DNA of 64,000 nucleotides from Methyloversatilis sp. (GTDB lineage Bacteria; Pseudomonadota; Gammaproteobacteria; Burkholderiales; Rhodocyclaceae): the NCBI RefSeq assembly GCF_030698125.1, contig NZ_JAUYNV010000058.1, forward strand, positions 1 to 64,000, in the 5' to 3' direction. The first letter of the stretch is position 1. Every line of letters starts with the position of its first letter. The notes beneath the pieces were generated by a model. The model was not told where the DNA came from, made no database searches, and saw only the letters and a list, made by a program, of their open reading frames with translations. Position numbers and translations under genes: made by a program. Below, piece by piece: positions 25,955 to 34,818 of this stretch.

Positions 25955-27655
25955 TCAGCCACGCTGGGCGTCCAGCCAGACCGGAAACCGCTGCTGCCAG
26001 GCCCCCGGCAATCGCGCCGCGAGTGTGTCCCGATGTCCGGCATGCCAGTTGCGCAGCCAGTCCGTCACGCCGGCGACCGCCGGTTCGATCACCCGTCCGT
26101 CCGGCGTGTGCGGCGCCGACAGCCAGCCGTAGCTCGCCTGCGTGCCGCTGACCATCCGCACGCTGCACAGCGTTTCCCGGAAGCGCAGCAGGCCTGACGT
26201 GTGCAGCGCCAGCTGTACCGGCCACCAGCCACCGGCTTCAGCCATGTCCGCCGGCCAGGGCTGGCCGTCCGGCGCGCCGGCCAGTTCGACCAGCAGGTCG
26301 CGCCGGAACATGCAGGCCGCCAGCGGTGGCGCGACCCACTGACTCAGCCCGGTCGCGAACGGCGGAATCTGCTGCACCGCCTGTGCCCAGGCGCCGCTTT
26401 GCGCGAACGCGTTCTGATGCACCAGTTCGCCGCCCGGCGTGATCAGCCGGACGTCGCTGCAGGTCACGCCGACCAGCGCGCCGTACTGGCGATAGAACAG
26501 ATGGCGTTCGACGAAATCGCGGTCCAGGCGGTCACCCACCGGCAGGAACACGATGGATTCGCCCGAGGCCGCGCGCGCCGCCGCGATGAGGCGCGTCAGG
26601 GCGTCAGCCCCATCCGGGCCGTCGTCGTAGCGGCGGATGTCGGCACCGTCGGGCGTTGCCGGACAGGACAGCTCGGCGGGCAGCAGCACCTCGCAGGCCG
26701 GATGCCGCTGGTTGAGTGCCGAAGCGACGCTCGCCGATACGCCGGCGGTGTCGCCGCGACCGATCAGCGCGATGCTGATGCGCGCCGCCGCGACGCCGCG
26801 GTCGCCGGTCGGCATGCGCTGCAGTTTTTCCCAGCGCCGGAAGTAGCTGCGGGCACGCGCGTGGTGCGCCGGTTCCAGATCGGCCATGTCCACCCACTGG
26901 TCGAGAAAGTGCAGCTGGCGCGGCGTGCGGTCGCGCAGATCGATGCGCGGCGCATAGCGGCCGTTGCGCAGGCTGCCGAATTCGTTGGCGGAATGGATGC
27001 GATAGATGCCCAGGCTCTGGCGCAGGTAGTGAACGCAGCCGCTCCTGATCAGCGCCGCCGGGCACAGCGCACCGTCGGCACCGCGCGGAAACGCCCAGGC
27101 CGGAATCGCGGCCAGGCACTCGGTGACCAGCGTGCGCCCGAACACCAGCCCGGTCGGCACCGAGAACGGAAAGAACATCGGCCGGCCGTCGAGGTCGTAG
27201 ATGTCGTCCAGCTTGTCGATGCCGACGATCTGGAACCAGGTGTCGAGCGCCGATTCGCCGGTGCGCTCGTCGCGCAGGATGAGGTCGTGGCACAGGAACA
27301 GCCGCTCGGTGTCGATCGCCTTCGAAGCGATCCAGGCGGCCACGCCCGCCAACTTGTCCGGCAGGCACAGGTCATCGGAATCGAGCAGGCATACCAGTTC
27401 GCCGGCGGCCGCCCGCACACCGGCATCGAAGGCGGCGGTCTGGCCGCGGTTGGGCTGCTCTACCAACTTCACCTGCGCATGGTCGCGGTAGCGCGCCAGC
27501 ACCGCGAGCGAATCGTCGGTCGATCCGTCATCCACGACGACCACCTCGACCTTGTCGGCCGGGTAGCGCTGCGCCAGCGCACTGTCGATCGCCTGACCGA
27601 CGAACTGCGCGTAGTTGTAGTTGCAGATGACGATGGAAAAGGACGGTGCGCTCAT
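25955..27655 (-). CDS. GT2-type glycosyltransferase
   Basis: The 566-residue protein has a GT-A domain in its first 250 residues: SIVICNYNYAQFVGQAIDSA, VEVVVVDDGSTDDS and the LLDSDD metal-binding motif. The C-terminal half (about 300-566, starting RISIALIGRGDTAGVSASVA) looks like a second, degenerate GT2-like module with FLPVGDR replacing the DxD. The longer upstream frame is rejected because it reads through the next gene in another frame. Its start overlaps the stop of the upstream GT gene, so the two are co-translated. Confidence 0.85.
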   Translation of the reverse strand: MSAPSFSIVICNYNYAQFVGQAIDSALAQRYPADKVEVVVVDDGSTDDSLAVLARYRDHAQVKLVEQPNRGQTAAFDAGVRAAAGELVCLLDSDDLCLPDKLAGVAAWIASKAIDTERLFLCHDLILRDERTGESALDTWFQIVGIDKLDDIYDLDGRPMFFPFSVPTGLVFGRTLVTECLAAIPAWAFPRGADGALCPAALIRSGCVHYLRQSLGIYRIHSANEFGSLRNGRYAPRIDLRDRTPRQLHFLDQWVDMADLEPAHHARARSYFRRWEKLQRMPTGDRGVAAARISIALIGRGDTAGVSASVASALNQRHPACEVLLPAELSCPATPDGADIRRYDDGPDGADALTRLIAAARAASGESIVFLPVGDRLDRDFVERHLFYRQYGALVGVTCSDVRLITPGGELVHQNAFAQSGAWAQAVQQIPPFATGLSQWVAPPLAACMFRRDLLVELAGAPDGQPWPADMAEAGGWWPVQLALHTSGLLRFRETLCSVRMVSGTQASYGWLSAPHTPDGRVIEPAVAGVTDWLRNWHAGHRDTLAARLPGAWQQRFPVWLDAQRG

Positions 27656-28848
27656 CGGTGCGGCTCCAGCAGGCTTTCGCAGCGATCGGCGACTGCCCGG
27701 ATCGTCTGCTGCGGTTCGTACCCTTCGTGGCGCTGCGCGAAGGCGCGTGCAGCCTGACCGAGGGCTGCGTTCGAGAGGGCCTTCCGGAACAGCGCCGTAA
27801 TGGCCGCCGCCGCATCGGGCATCACCACGGCGGCGACACCGAGGGTTTCGAGACGTTTGGCGGTCATGACCTGTTCCATCTGTGATGGCAGCACGATCAG
27901 CGGTTTGCCGGCCAGCAACATGGCCGACACCGTGCCGTTGCCGCCATGGCAGACCGCCAGGTCGCAGTCCCGCCGGGCGGCTTCCATGTCCAGCGGCTCG
28001 ACGCTGACGCGCATCGATCCGCGCGAAAACGTGGCGACGGTCTGTGCCGAGGCGCCCGGCACATGGGCCAGTACGCGCGCCGGCAGCTTCGCCAGCGCGC
28101 CCAGCGCAGCATCGATCGCCGGATAACCGGGTTTGAGATAGGCAAACACGCGCGGGCCGTTGCTCTCCGGCCAGCTGACGTCGCTGCCCTGGCCGAGGCT
28201 GAACAGCGGTCCGAGCCAGTGCGCGCCCGGGTGATCGGGATAGTGATCGAGTTCGGCGAAGGCCAGCATCAGCGAGGCGTCGCAGCCAGCCAGTTCCGAC
28301 AGGCTCGCCAACGGTGGTGCGTCCAGCGCAAACAGCACCTCGTTCGCGGTTTTCCACACGTGCGCTTCCGAATCGGCGACACGCGTCAGGTTTTCCTGCT
28401 GCCACCAGCGGAACGGCGGCATCGGCCGGCCCGTTGGCGGAATGCAGAAGCCGTCGCCCAGATTGACGCGCGGCGCACTCAGCCCGCGGGTGGCGAGCAG
28501 CGCCGTCGGCGCGTGATCCATCACCAGCAGGTCGGGTTGCACGAGGTCGATCAGCGCGCGCCAGGCCCGGGCGACACCGGTCAGCGCACGCGTGTTCAGG
28601 AAGCCGAAGCGCATCAGCAGTTCGGCGTGGCTGATCGGCGGCGGCAGGCCGGTGACCTGGCCGATCCACAGCGGCGCCTGCAGCCAGCGCAGTTGATGCC
28701 TGTGCAGCAGCGCTTCCGCACCCAGCAGGTCGCGCACGGCGAACACCGGTTCGTGTCCGCGTTCGCGCAGCGCCAGCGCGATCGGCAGCAGACGCGACAG
28801 GTGACCGTAGTCACCGCCCAGTTCCCAGCAGAAAAGAATGCGCGCCAT
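27652..28848 (-). CDS. UGT-like GT-B glycosyltransferase (paralogue B1)
   Basis: The 398-residue protein starts MARILFCWELGGDYGHLSRL, a GT-B N-terminus with the glycine-histidine acceptor loop, and carries the UGT/GT1 donor signature CHGGNGTVSAMLLAGKPLIV followed by PSQMEQVMTAKRL. It is a clear paralogue of the gene at 31306-32529 (same WELG-x2-GHL start, SxMEQ region and length). It is upstream of, and overlaps, the GT2 gene, so both probably act in one glycan pathway. Confidence 0.83.
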   Translation of the reverse strand: MARILFCWELGGDYGHLSRLLPIALALRERGHEPVFAVRDLLGAEALLHRHQLRWLQAPLWIGQVTGLPPPISHAELLMRFGFLNTRALTGVARAWRALIDLVQPDLLVMDHAPTALLATRGLSAPRVNLGDGFCIPPTGRPMPPFRWWQQENLTRVADSEAHVWKTANEVLFALDAPPLASLSELAGCDASLMLAFAELDHYPDHPGAHWLGPLFSLGQGSDVSWPESNGPRVFAYLKPGYPAIDAALGALAKLPARVLAHVPGASAQTVATFSRGSMRVSVEPLDMEAARRDCDLAVCHGGNGTVSAMLLAGKPLIVLPSQMEQVMTAKRLETLGVAAVVMPDAAAAITALFRKALSNAALGQAARAFAQRHEGYEPQQTIRAVADRCESLLEPHR

Positions 28849-28876
28849 GGATGCGATGGTAGCGGCTGGCCAAACA

Positions 28877-28902
28877 ACAACGGCACCCGCAGGTGCCGTT
28901 GT
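28877..28902 (-). terminator. Hairpin after the PEP-CTERM gene
   Basis: ACAACGGCACC (28877-28887) pairs exactly with 28892-28902 around a 4-nt loop. Read on the minus strand it lies 18 bp after the PEP-CTERM stop codon and continues into TTTGG, a weak intrinsic terminator. It separates that gene from the next minus-strand glycosyltransferase. Confidence 0.7.
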
Positions 28903-28920
28903 GTGAAGGCTGTCGTGAAA

Positions 28921-29958
28921 TCAGCCGGGTTTGCGTCGTCGCGCGGCTGCCAGTCCGGCCAGAGCCAGTCCGGCCAGTGCCAGGGTCGTCGGTTCGGGCA
29001 CCGTGTTGTCCACCGCGCGCTGCGTGATGGCGAACGGCGAGGCATTGTTCGCCGGGATCACCAGTTGCTGCGGGCCCGGATTGGCGAACGAGAAGTTGTT
29101 GGGGTCACCGCTGCGGGCGATCGCCTGGCCGGGGCTGCAGCCGAAACCGGGGATCAGGATCGGTTCTTCACCATCAACCGTCGCAGCCGCGAACTGGGGT
29201 TGCTGTTCGACGACATTGCCGAACTGGATAGCGCCGTTGCCGTAGCCGTCCTCGACGAATTCGCCGTAGGAACTGCAATCGGTGCCGCCCAGCATGTTTC
29301 CGGACACGGTGGCGATGATGTCGTACTGCAGCGTGAAGTCGCTGGAACGGATGCCCAGATCGGCCGAGAAGTCCCGTGCGTTCTGCGAAATGCTCGCCAG
29401 CGCCGAGGGCGGGCATTCGATGTAGCTGTCGAGCTGACCGGTGCCGGCGTCGGTACAGGTGATCGTGCCGGTCGCAGCGAGATCCAGGCGAATGTCTTCG
29501 CGCGTCAGCTCGGTGCCGTCGATGCTGATGACGAGCTCGAGCCGGGTGCTGCCGGTCTGGCCGATGAACGCGTTGTAGAAAGCCAGTTCGGTGTTGTCGA
29601 CGCGGAAGTCGAAGTTCACGGCCTGGGTGCCGGTGACATCCACCAGCGTGCTGTAGCTGACCCGGCTCCACGCGGTGAAGACGCCTTCACCGGATGAGCG
29701 GGCACCGAAATTGGCCTGACCGCCGCTTTCGTACCCGTAGGTATGGAAGAACACGGAGTTGCCGCCCGGGGTGTCTTTCCACAGGTAGTAGTCAACATTG
29801 CTGCCGGTCAGCGTCGGTTCGGTGATTTCCGAGCCGCCGCCGAGGCTGTAGCGCGCGTCGACCGATATCGGATTGGCCTGCGCCTGCAGTGACAACGCGC
29901 TGAAGGCGGCACCGATTGCCAGGGCGATGATTTTTGCGTTGGGAAGTCTGGCTTCCAT
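28921..29958 (-). CDS. PEP-CTERM exported surface protein
   Basis: The 345-residue product has a signal peptide (about 1-28, ending LQAQA) and a C-terminal sorting signal of the PEP-CTERM class: VPEPTTLALAGLALAGLAAARRRKPG, a PEP motif, a membrane helix and an arginine-rich end. Such proteins are cut by exosortase EpsH/XrtA and moved to the outer surface or biofilm matrix. The body is beta-rich and without known domains; four cysteines lie in CTDAG, ECPPS, DCSSY and FGCSP. A GGAGAAG site supports ATG 29958. No exosortase gene is in the window. Confidence 0.88.
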   Translation of the reverse strand: MEARLPNAKIIALAIGAAFSALSLQAQANPISVDARYSLGGGSEITEPTLTGSNVDYYLWKDTPGGNSVFFHTYGYESGGQANFGARSSGEGVFTAWSRVSYSTLVDVTGTQAVNFDFRVDNTELAFYNAFIGQTGSTRLELVISIDGTELTREDIRLDLAATGTITCTDAGTGQLDSYIECPPSALASISQNARDFSADLGIRSSDFTLQYDIIATVSGNMLGGTDCSSYGEFVEDGYGNGAIQFGNVVEQQPQFAAATVDGEEPILIPGFGCSPGQAIARSGDPNNFSFANPGPQQLVIPANNASPFAITQRAVDNTVPEPTTLALAGLALAGLAAARRRKPG

Positions 29959-30082
29959 GGTCTTCTCCGGTCTTGGTTGATGTGTGAAGCCCCTAAGCAA
30001 AAACAAGGCCGGAAAAAAAATATTGAATAATCAAAGGGGTTGCGGAGCGCCGTACCCAAAGTGTTAAAAAATCTGACGGAAT

Positions 30083-31159
30083 CTAGATCAACAGCGCGTG
30101 AATCAATGGCGCGAAACAGGTTTGCGGCGAAAAGTGCAGAGCCGCATAGTCATGGCCTCGCGCGCCGGTCTGTTCGCGCAGTGCCGCGTCGGCCAGCAGT
30201 TCGCGGCAATGGTGCGCGAAGGCATGCGGATCGTCGGCCACACGGAAGCAAAGGCCGGCGTCGTCAGCCAGTCCGCGTGCGCCTTCGGTCGTCGTGACCA
30301 GAGGCACGCCATGGCCGAGCGCCTCGACGTTCTTGATCTTCAGGCCGGACCCCCAGCGCACCGGATTGATGGCGACGTCGATACGGCCCCAGATGGCGGT
30401 GTAATCCGCGACGAAGCCGTGTGCGACGGCGGTCACCCCGGCGGGCGGTGCCCAGACCTGGCATACCGACCCCCACACGTGCAGCTCGGCCGGCACGCCC
30501 TCCAGCGCAGGCCAGACCTCATGTGCGAACCAGTCCAGTGCATCGACATTGCCTTGCCATCCGCTGGCGACAAACCCAAGCACGCGGCCTTGCGCGCGCA
30601 CCGGCTGGCGGGCAAACATCACCGGGTGCGGCACGCACAGCGCCCGCGGCCCGATGGCAGCCGCCACGCGACGTGCGTCATCCTGCTGGATCAGCAGTAC
30701 GTGATCGAAGCGGGCCAGCCGCTGCATTTCCTCGTCGAACGACAGATCGACGCCGCCCCAGGGCTCGAGCCCGGCGCGCGCGCGCGACGCCACGTTGTCG
30801 CTGACCAGGTCATGCGTGTCCAGGATGCGCAGCATGCCGGGCGGCAGCGCGTCAGCCAGAAAGTCGAGCCGCAGGCGCGCAAACAGGCAGGCATGGGCAG
30901 CGATCGCGCCGACCAGATCGGTCAGCTGCGCACTTGCGGCCGCAGGCGCCGCATCGGCGCAGGGATGCAGCGTGGCGGATACGCGCAGGGCGGCGAGCCG
31001 CTTGCGGTCGGCCTCGCCGACCGGCGCGAGGCAGAACAGGTGAAGGTCGAACAACTGCCCCAGCATCCAGGCCAGCGCCAGATTGCGCGTGCGCTCGCCG
31101 CCGCCCAGACGCCAGAACGGGTCATGGGTGACGAACAAAACCACCCGGCGCGCCGTCAT
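30083..31159 (-). CDS. GT4-type glycosyltransferase (paralogue A2)
   Basis: The 358-residue GT-B protein (VVLFVTHDPFWRLGGGERTR start) has DTHDLVSDNVASRAR, LCVPHPVMFA and the donor-site WGSGLKIKNVEALGHGVPLV (about 265-285). Motif by motif it matches the gene at 23199-24284, so one arose by duplication. It is divergent from the UGT-like gene at 31306 and reads toward the PEP-CTERM gene. Target glycan is unknown. Confidence 0.82.
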   Translation of the reverse strand: MTARRVVLFVTHDPFWRLGGGERTRNLALAWMLGQLFDLHLFCLAPVGEADRKRLAALRVSATLHPCADAAPAAASAQLTDLVGAIAAHACLFARLRLDFLADALPPGMLRILDTHDLVSDNVASRARAGLEPWGGVDLSFDEEMQRLARFDHVLLIQQDDARRVAAAIGPRALCVPHPVMFARQPVRAQGRVLGFVASGWQGNVDALDWFAHEVWPALEGVPAELHVWGSVCQVWAPPAGVTAVAHGFVADYTAIWGRIDVAINPVRWGSGLKIKNVEALGHGVPLVTTTEGARGLADDAGLCFRVADDPHAFAHHCRELLADAALREQTGARGHDYAALHFSPQTCFAPLIHALLI

Positions 31160-31305
31160 CGCCGGTCGCCCGGCGCGTGACAGGGCGCGTGCGGCGCCCG
31201 TATGCTCTGCGCCTGCTTCATGTCATTGCCGGATGAGTCGGACACCATGGAAAACCCCTGCGCGCGGTCGGAACGGACGCGCGATTCTTGCACAGGCTTG
31301 TCGCC

Positions 31306-32529
31306 ATGAGCCGCGTGCTGCTGGCGTGGGAGCTCGGCGCCAACATGGGCCACCTCGACCGCATGCTGCTGACCGCGCGCGTGCTGCGCCGGCGCGGTCA
31401 CGAGGTGGTGTTCGCGCTGAAGGATCTGTCGCGTGCGCATGGCCGCGTGGTCGGCGAGGGATTTGCGGTCATGCAGTCGCCGATCTGGCTGCCGCGCATG
31501 GCGAAACCGCCCGGACTGGTCAATTTTTCAGCGGTGCTGGCGTCAGCCGGCTGGCTCGACCCCGCCGGACTGGCCGGGCTGCTGTCCGGCTGGCGCACGC
31601 TGTTCGATCTGTGTCGACCTGATCTGCTGGTGTGCGACCACGCGCCGAGCGCGATGCTGGCGGCGCGCGCCTGCCGCTTTCCGGTGGCCGCCGTCGGCAA
31701 CGGTTTCGAAGTGCCTGCCTTCGGCGACGTGTTCCCGGCGCTGCATTACTGGGACGCGGCCGACACCGCGGCCTGCGCCGGCAGCGACGCCACCGTACTG
31801 CGTGCGGTCAACGCCGCGCTCGCCGCGCTGGGCCAGCCTGCGTTGCCCCGGCTCACCGCCTTGTTCGCCGACGTCCTGTGCATCGTTGCCTCGCTGCCGG
31901 AGCTGGCGCATTACCCGGCCTATCCGGACAGCGTGGTGCGAGTCGGCCCGAGTTTCGTCGACGACGCCGGCGCGCAGCCGCAGTGGCCACAGGTTGAAAG
32001 TGAAGGAGGCGGCGAGGGCATCCCCGTGTTCGCCTATCTGTCGCCCGAACACGCCGATTTCACGGCGCTGATGGCGGCCCTGCGCCAGCCCGGGCTGCGC
32101 AGTGTGGTGCATGCGAAAGGGCTGTCGGCCGCGACGGCGCGCGAACTGGGTGCGCCCAATATCCGTTTCGAACCGTCGCCGGTGCGCATGGACCTGGCGA
32201 CCGCGCAGGCGCGCATCGTGCTGTCGCACGCCAGCGTCGGCACGGTCAGCGCGGCGGCGCTGGCCGGCTGCGTGCAACTCGTGCTGCCCAATCACATGGA
32301 GCAATACATGGTGGGTCGCCGCGTGGTCGAAGCCGGCATCGGGCTGATGGTCGAGCCGGGCAGCCGCGGCACCGACTACCCGGCGCTGCTGCGCAGGCTG
32401 CTCGACGACACTTCATTCTCCGCGGCCGCGATGGCGCTGGCCGGGCGCCATGCCGGTGTGCGACCGGACCATACCGGGGTACAGGTCGTGGACGCGCTGG
32501 AGCGGTGCCTCGCGCACGGCGCGGCGTGA
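31306..32529 (+). CDS. UGT-like GT-B glycosyltransferase (paralogue B2)
   Basis: The 407-residue protein opens MSRVLLAWELGANMGHLDRM and has the same frame of motifs as the gene at 27652-28848: CDHAPSAMLAARA, a LSHASVGTVSAAALAG donor signature and LPNHMEQYMVGRR. Here the usual HGG of the donor loop is HAS, which may alter sugar-nucleotide use. ATG 31306 gives the paralogue N-terminus. It is divergent from the GT4 paralogue. Confidence 0.82.
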   Translation: MSRVLLAWELGANMGHLDRMLLTARVLRRRGHEVVFALKDLSRAHGRVVGEGFAVMQSPIWLPRMAKPPGLVNFSAVLASAGWLDPAGLAGLLSGWRTLFDLCRPDLLVCDHAPSAMLAARACRFPVAAVGNGFEVPAFGDVFPALHYWDAADTAACAGSDATVLRAVNAALAALGQPALPRLTALFADVLCIVASLPELAHYPAYPDSVVRVGPSFVDDAGAQPQWPQVESEGGGEGIPVFAYLSPEHADFTALMAALRQPGLRSVVHAKGLSAATARELGAPNIRFEPSPVRMDLATAQARIVLSHASVGTVSAAALAGCVQLVLPNHMEQYMVGRRVVEAGIGLMVEPGSRGTDYPALLRRLLDDTSFSAAAMALAGRHAGVRPDHTGVQVVDALERCLAHGAA

Positions 32530-32569
32530 CTGGCAGCGGAACCCCTGCCGCGGCGGGCGTCCAAGGCGC

Positions 32570-33664
32570 ATGACGCCCCCTCACGCCGACCTTGCGCTGC
32601 GACGCCTGCTGCTCAAGCTGCCGCTGCTCGCCGCCCTGCCGGCGCTGGCGCACGGCCCGGAGTTCGACCCGGTCGTGCGCGGCACGCCCCTCGTGCTGCC
32701 GCGCGACCATGGTGCGCACCCGCGCCACCGCATCGAGTGGTGGTACATCACCGGCTGGCTGGAGCGCGACGGCGCGGCGCCGGTCGGCTTCCAGCTCACC
32801 TTCTTCCGCGTGCGCCAACCGGCGCATGACGCCAGCGCCAGCCGCTTCGCACCGGGACAGATCCTGTTCGCGCACGCCGCCGTGTCGGACGCCGCGCACG
32901 GTCGCCTGCTCCATGCACAGAAGATTGCGCGCGCCGGCTTCGGCCTGGCCGAAGCGTCGGTGAGCGATCTGGATGTACACATCGACGACTGGAGCCTGCG
33001 TCGCGACCCTGCGCCGGAACATCTGGCCGCGCGCATCGCGGCGCCCGACTTCGGCTATGCACTCGACTTCACGCCGACCCAGCCGGTGCTGTGGCAGGGC
33101 GATGCCGGTTTCAGCCAGAAAGCGGCCGACCCGGCGCACGCCAGTCATTACCTGAGCTGGCCGCAGCTTGCGGTCGCCGGCATGCTGGACATCGGTCGGC
33201 GTCGGCAGCGCGTGCGCGGCCGCGCCTGGCTGGACCATGAGTGGTCGAGCGCGCTGATGCCTGACGGTGCCACCGGCTGGGACTGGCTGGGGCTGAATCT
33301 GGACGACGGCGGCGCCCTGATGGTGTTCCGCATGCGCGATGGCGAGGGCCGTGCGATGTGGGCGTCGGCGACGCTGCGCGACGCGCGTGCCGAGCGGCAG
33401 TTCGCACCGGCCGATATCGAATTCACCGTGCTGCGCACCTGGCTCAGCCCGCGCACCGGCGGCCGCTATCCGGTCGCGCTGAACATCCGCGTCGGCGATC
33501 ACCGCTTTGTGCTGCAGCCGCTGATGGACGATCAGGAACTCGACAGCCGCGCCAGCAGCGGCGCCATCTACTGGGAAGGCGCGGTCAGCGCATCAGAGGC
33601 GGGTCGCCCGGTCGGACGCGGCTATCTGGAGCTGACCGGCTACGCGGGCGCGCTGCGCCTCTGA
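32570..33664 (+). CDS. AttH/CrtC-family exported lipocalin-like protein
   Basis: The 364-residue protein has a leader (about 1-28, [16 protein letters not shown]) and the double-lipocalin family motif [13 protein letters not shown] (about 55-67), plus [10 protein letters not shown] and [17 protein letters not shown]. This family includes carotenoid 1,2-hydratase CrtC and the AttH/YrfN proteins; without carotenoid genes nearby an AttH-like, possibly hydrolase or lipid-binding, envelope role is more likely. In some genomes it sits beside ABC transporters; here it follows glycosyltransferases. Confidence 0.8.
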   Translation: MTPPHADLALRRLLLKLPLLAALPALAHGPEFDPVVRGTPLVLPRDHGAHPRHRIEWWYITGWLERDGAAPVGFQLTFFRVRQPAHDASASRFAPGQILFAHAAVSDAAHGRLLHAQKIARAGFGLAEASVSDLDVHIDDWSLRRDPAPEHLAARIAAPDFGYALDFTPTQPVLWQGDAGFSQKAADPAHASHYLSWPQLAVAGMLDIGRRRQRVRGRAWLDHEWSSALMPDGATGWDWLGLNLDDGGALMVFRMRDGEGRAMWASATLRDARAERQFAPADIEFTVLRTWLSPRTGGRYPVALNIRVGDHRFVLQPLMDDQELDSRASSGAIYWEGAVSASEAGRPVGRGYLELTGYAGALRL

Positions 33665-33933
33665 CGCGGGCGGCGATCGCGGTGCCGCTGCTCGGTCGCC
33701 AGCAGATGGCGCTGCGCGAATTCACGCGCGACCGGGTCGCGCGACACGGCGAGGCTACCGCGGTCGATCCACACCACGCCCGTTTCACCCGCGTGGTCCG
33801 AACGCAGTTCGCCGATCAGTTCGTGGCGCGCGCCGGGCGTGTCCAGTGCGCGCGCGACGCGCTGCATCGACGGGCGCACGCGCAGAACGTCCGGTAAGCG
33901 ACTTCGAGAGGCTGGCCACGCCCGGCAGCGCAC
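33640..33933 (-). pseudogene. Truncated COQ7/demethoxyubiquinone-hydroxylase-like gene
   Basis: The minus-strand frame contains [20 protein letters not shown] and then [20 protein letters not shown] and [14 protein letters not shown], which match the first helix pair of the COQ7-type ferritin-like family (the first EXXH iron-ligand region is just being reached). The frame then runs into unrelated [13 protein letters not shown] where it meets the AttH-like gene, so two-thirds of the enzyme is missing. It is probably the remnant of a deletion joined to the neighbouring gene. Confidence 0.55.
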
Positions 33934-34032
33934 CCGCGCCGTAATTGCTTAACCCTGCAACAGGGTCACAGCCGATCGTTCGTGCTAAGTTCCCGCCCCG
34001 GTCGCCTTCCGACCGGCAAACCCGAAAGCGTC

Positions 34033-34608
34033 ATGGAATCATTCATCGTGTCGACCGGCGTGGTCGCGCTGGCCGAAATCGGCGACAAGACCCAGTTGCT
34101 GGCCTTCATTCTGGCCGCACGGTTCAGGAAGCCCCTGCCCATCATCGCCGGCATCCTGTGCGCAACCCTGGTCAACCACGGTCTGGCAGGCGCGCTCGGC
34201 GGCTGGATCACTTCGGTACTGAGTCCGGAGGTGTTGCGCTGGGTGCTCGGCCTGTCCTTCATCGGCATGGCGATCTGGACGTTGATCCCGGACCGGATCG
34301 AGGACGAGGAAACGAAGGTCGCGGCGCGCCTCGGCGTGTTCGGGGCCACGCTGGTCACCTTCTTCCTGGCCGAGATGGGTGACAAGACGCAGATCGCCAC
34401 CATCGCCATGGCAGCGCATTACGCCAGTCCGCTGCTGGTCGTCATGGGGACCACGCTGGGCATGCTGATCGCCGACGTGCCGGCGGTGTTCGTCGGCGAC
34501 CGCTTCGGCGCGAAGATTCCGATGAAGCTCGTGCACGGCATTGCTGCCGCGATCTTCGCCGCACTCGGCTTGCTGACCCTGCTCGGTGTCGATCGACTGC
34601 TCGGGTAG
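34033..34608 (+). CDS. Gdt1/TMEM165-family (UPF0016) Mn2+/Ca2+ exporter
   Basis: The 191-residue inner-membrane protein carries two copies of the family motif E-x-GDKTQ: AEIGDKTQLLAF (about 15-26) and AEMGDKTQIATI (about 113-124), which line the cation path, in six hydrophobic helices. Bacterial members such as MneA/MntX expel manganese. A small hairpin (33998-34016) lies before the start, but the yybP-ykoY riboswitch core was not seen. It stands alone. Confidence 0.88.
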   Translation: MESFIVSTGVVALAEIGDKTQLLAFILAARFRKPLPIIAGILCATLVNHGLAGALGGWITSVLSPEVLRWVLGLSFIGMAIWTLIPDRIEDEETKVAARLGVFGATLVTFFLAEMGDKTQIATIAMAAHYASPLLVVMGTTLGMLIADVPAVFVGDRFGAKIPMKLVHGIAAAIFAALGLLTLLGVDRLLG

Positions 34609-34818
34609 TTTCACAATGCAACGCCCGACGCAGCGGTTCAAGCCAGCGTGATATTTTTCCGATAAGGCCTGCACGAGAAGCTTCGCGCCTCTACGGCGCT
34701 GGCATATTGGGTCCACGGTCAGCCAAGGGTTGCGGAAACCTGCAACGGGGCGCCGATGGCAGGCGCCCCGGCGTGCGCCGGAAAGACCCGACAACAGGGC
34801 AGTCAGCACACATTCGGC

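Noticed and set aside
25955-28669. A 904-residue minus-strand frame running from the GT2 gene into the UGT-like gene
   Set aside because: The upstream third lies out of frame over the recognised UGT-like gene; GT2 motifs begin only after the ATG at 27655.
33934-34032. Possible yybP-ykoY manganese riboswitch before the Gdt1-type exporter
   Set aside because: Only a short CCGGTCG/CGACCGG hairpin is present; the conserved riboswitch loops are not visible.
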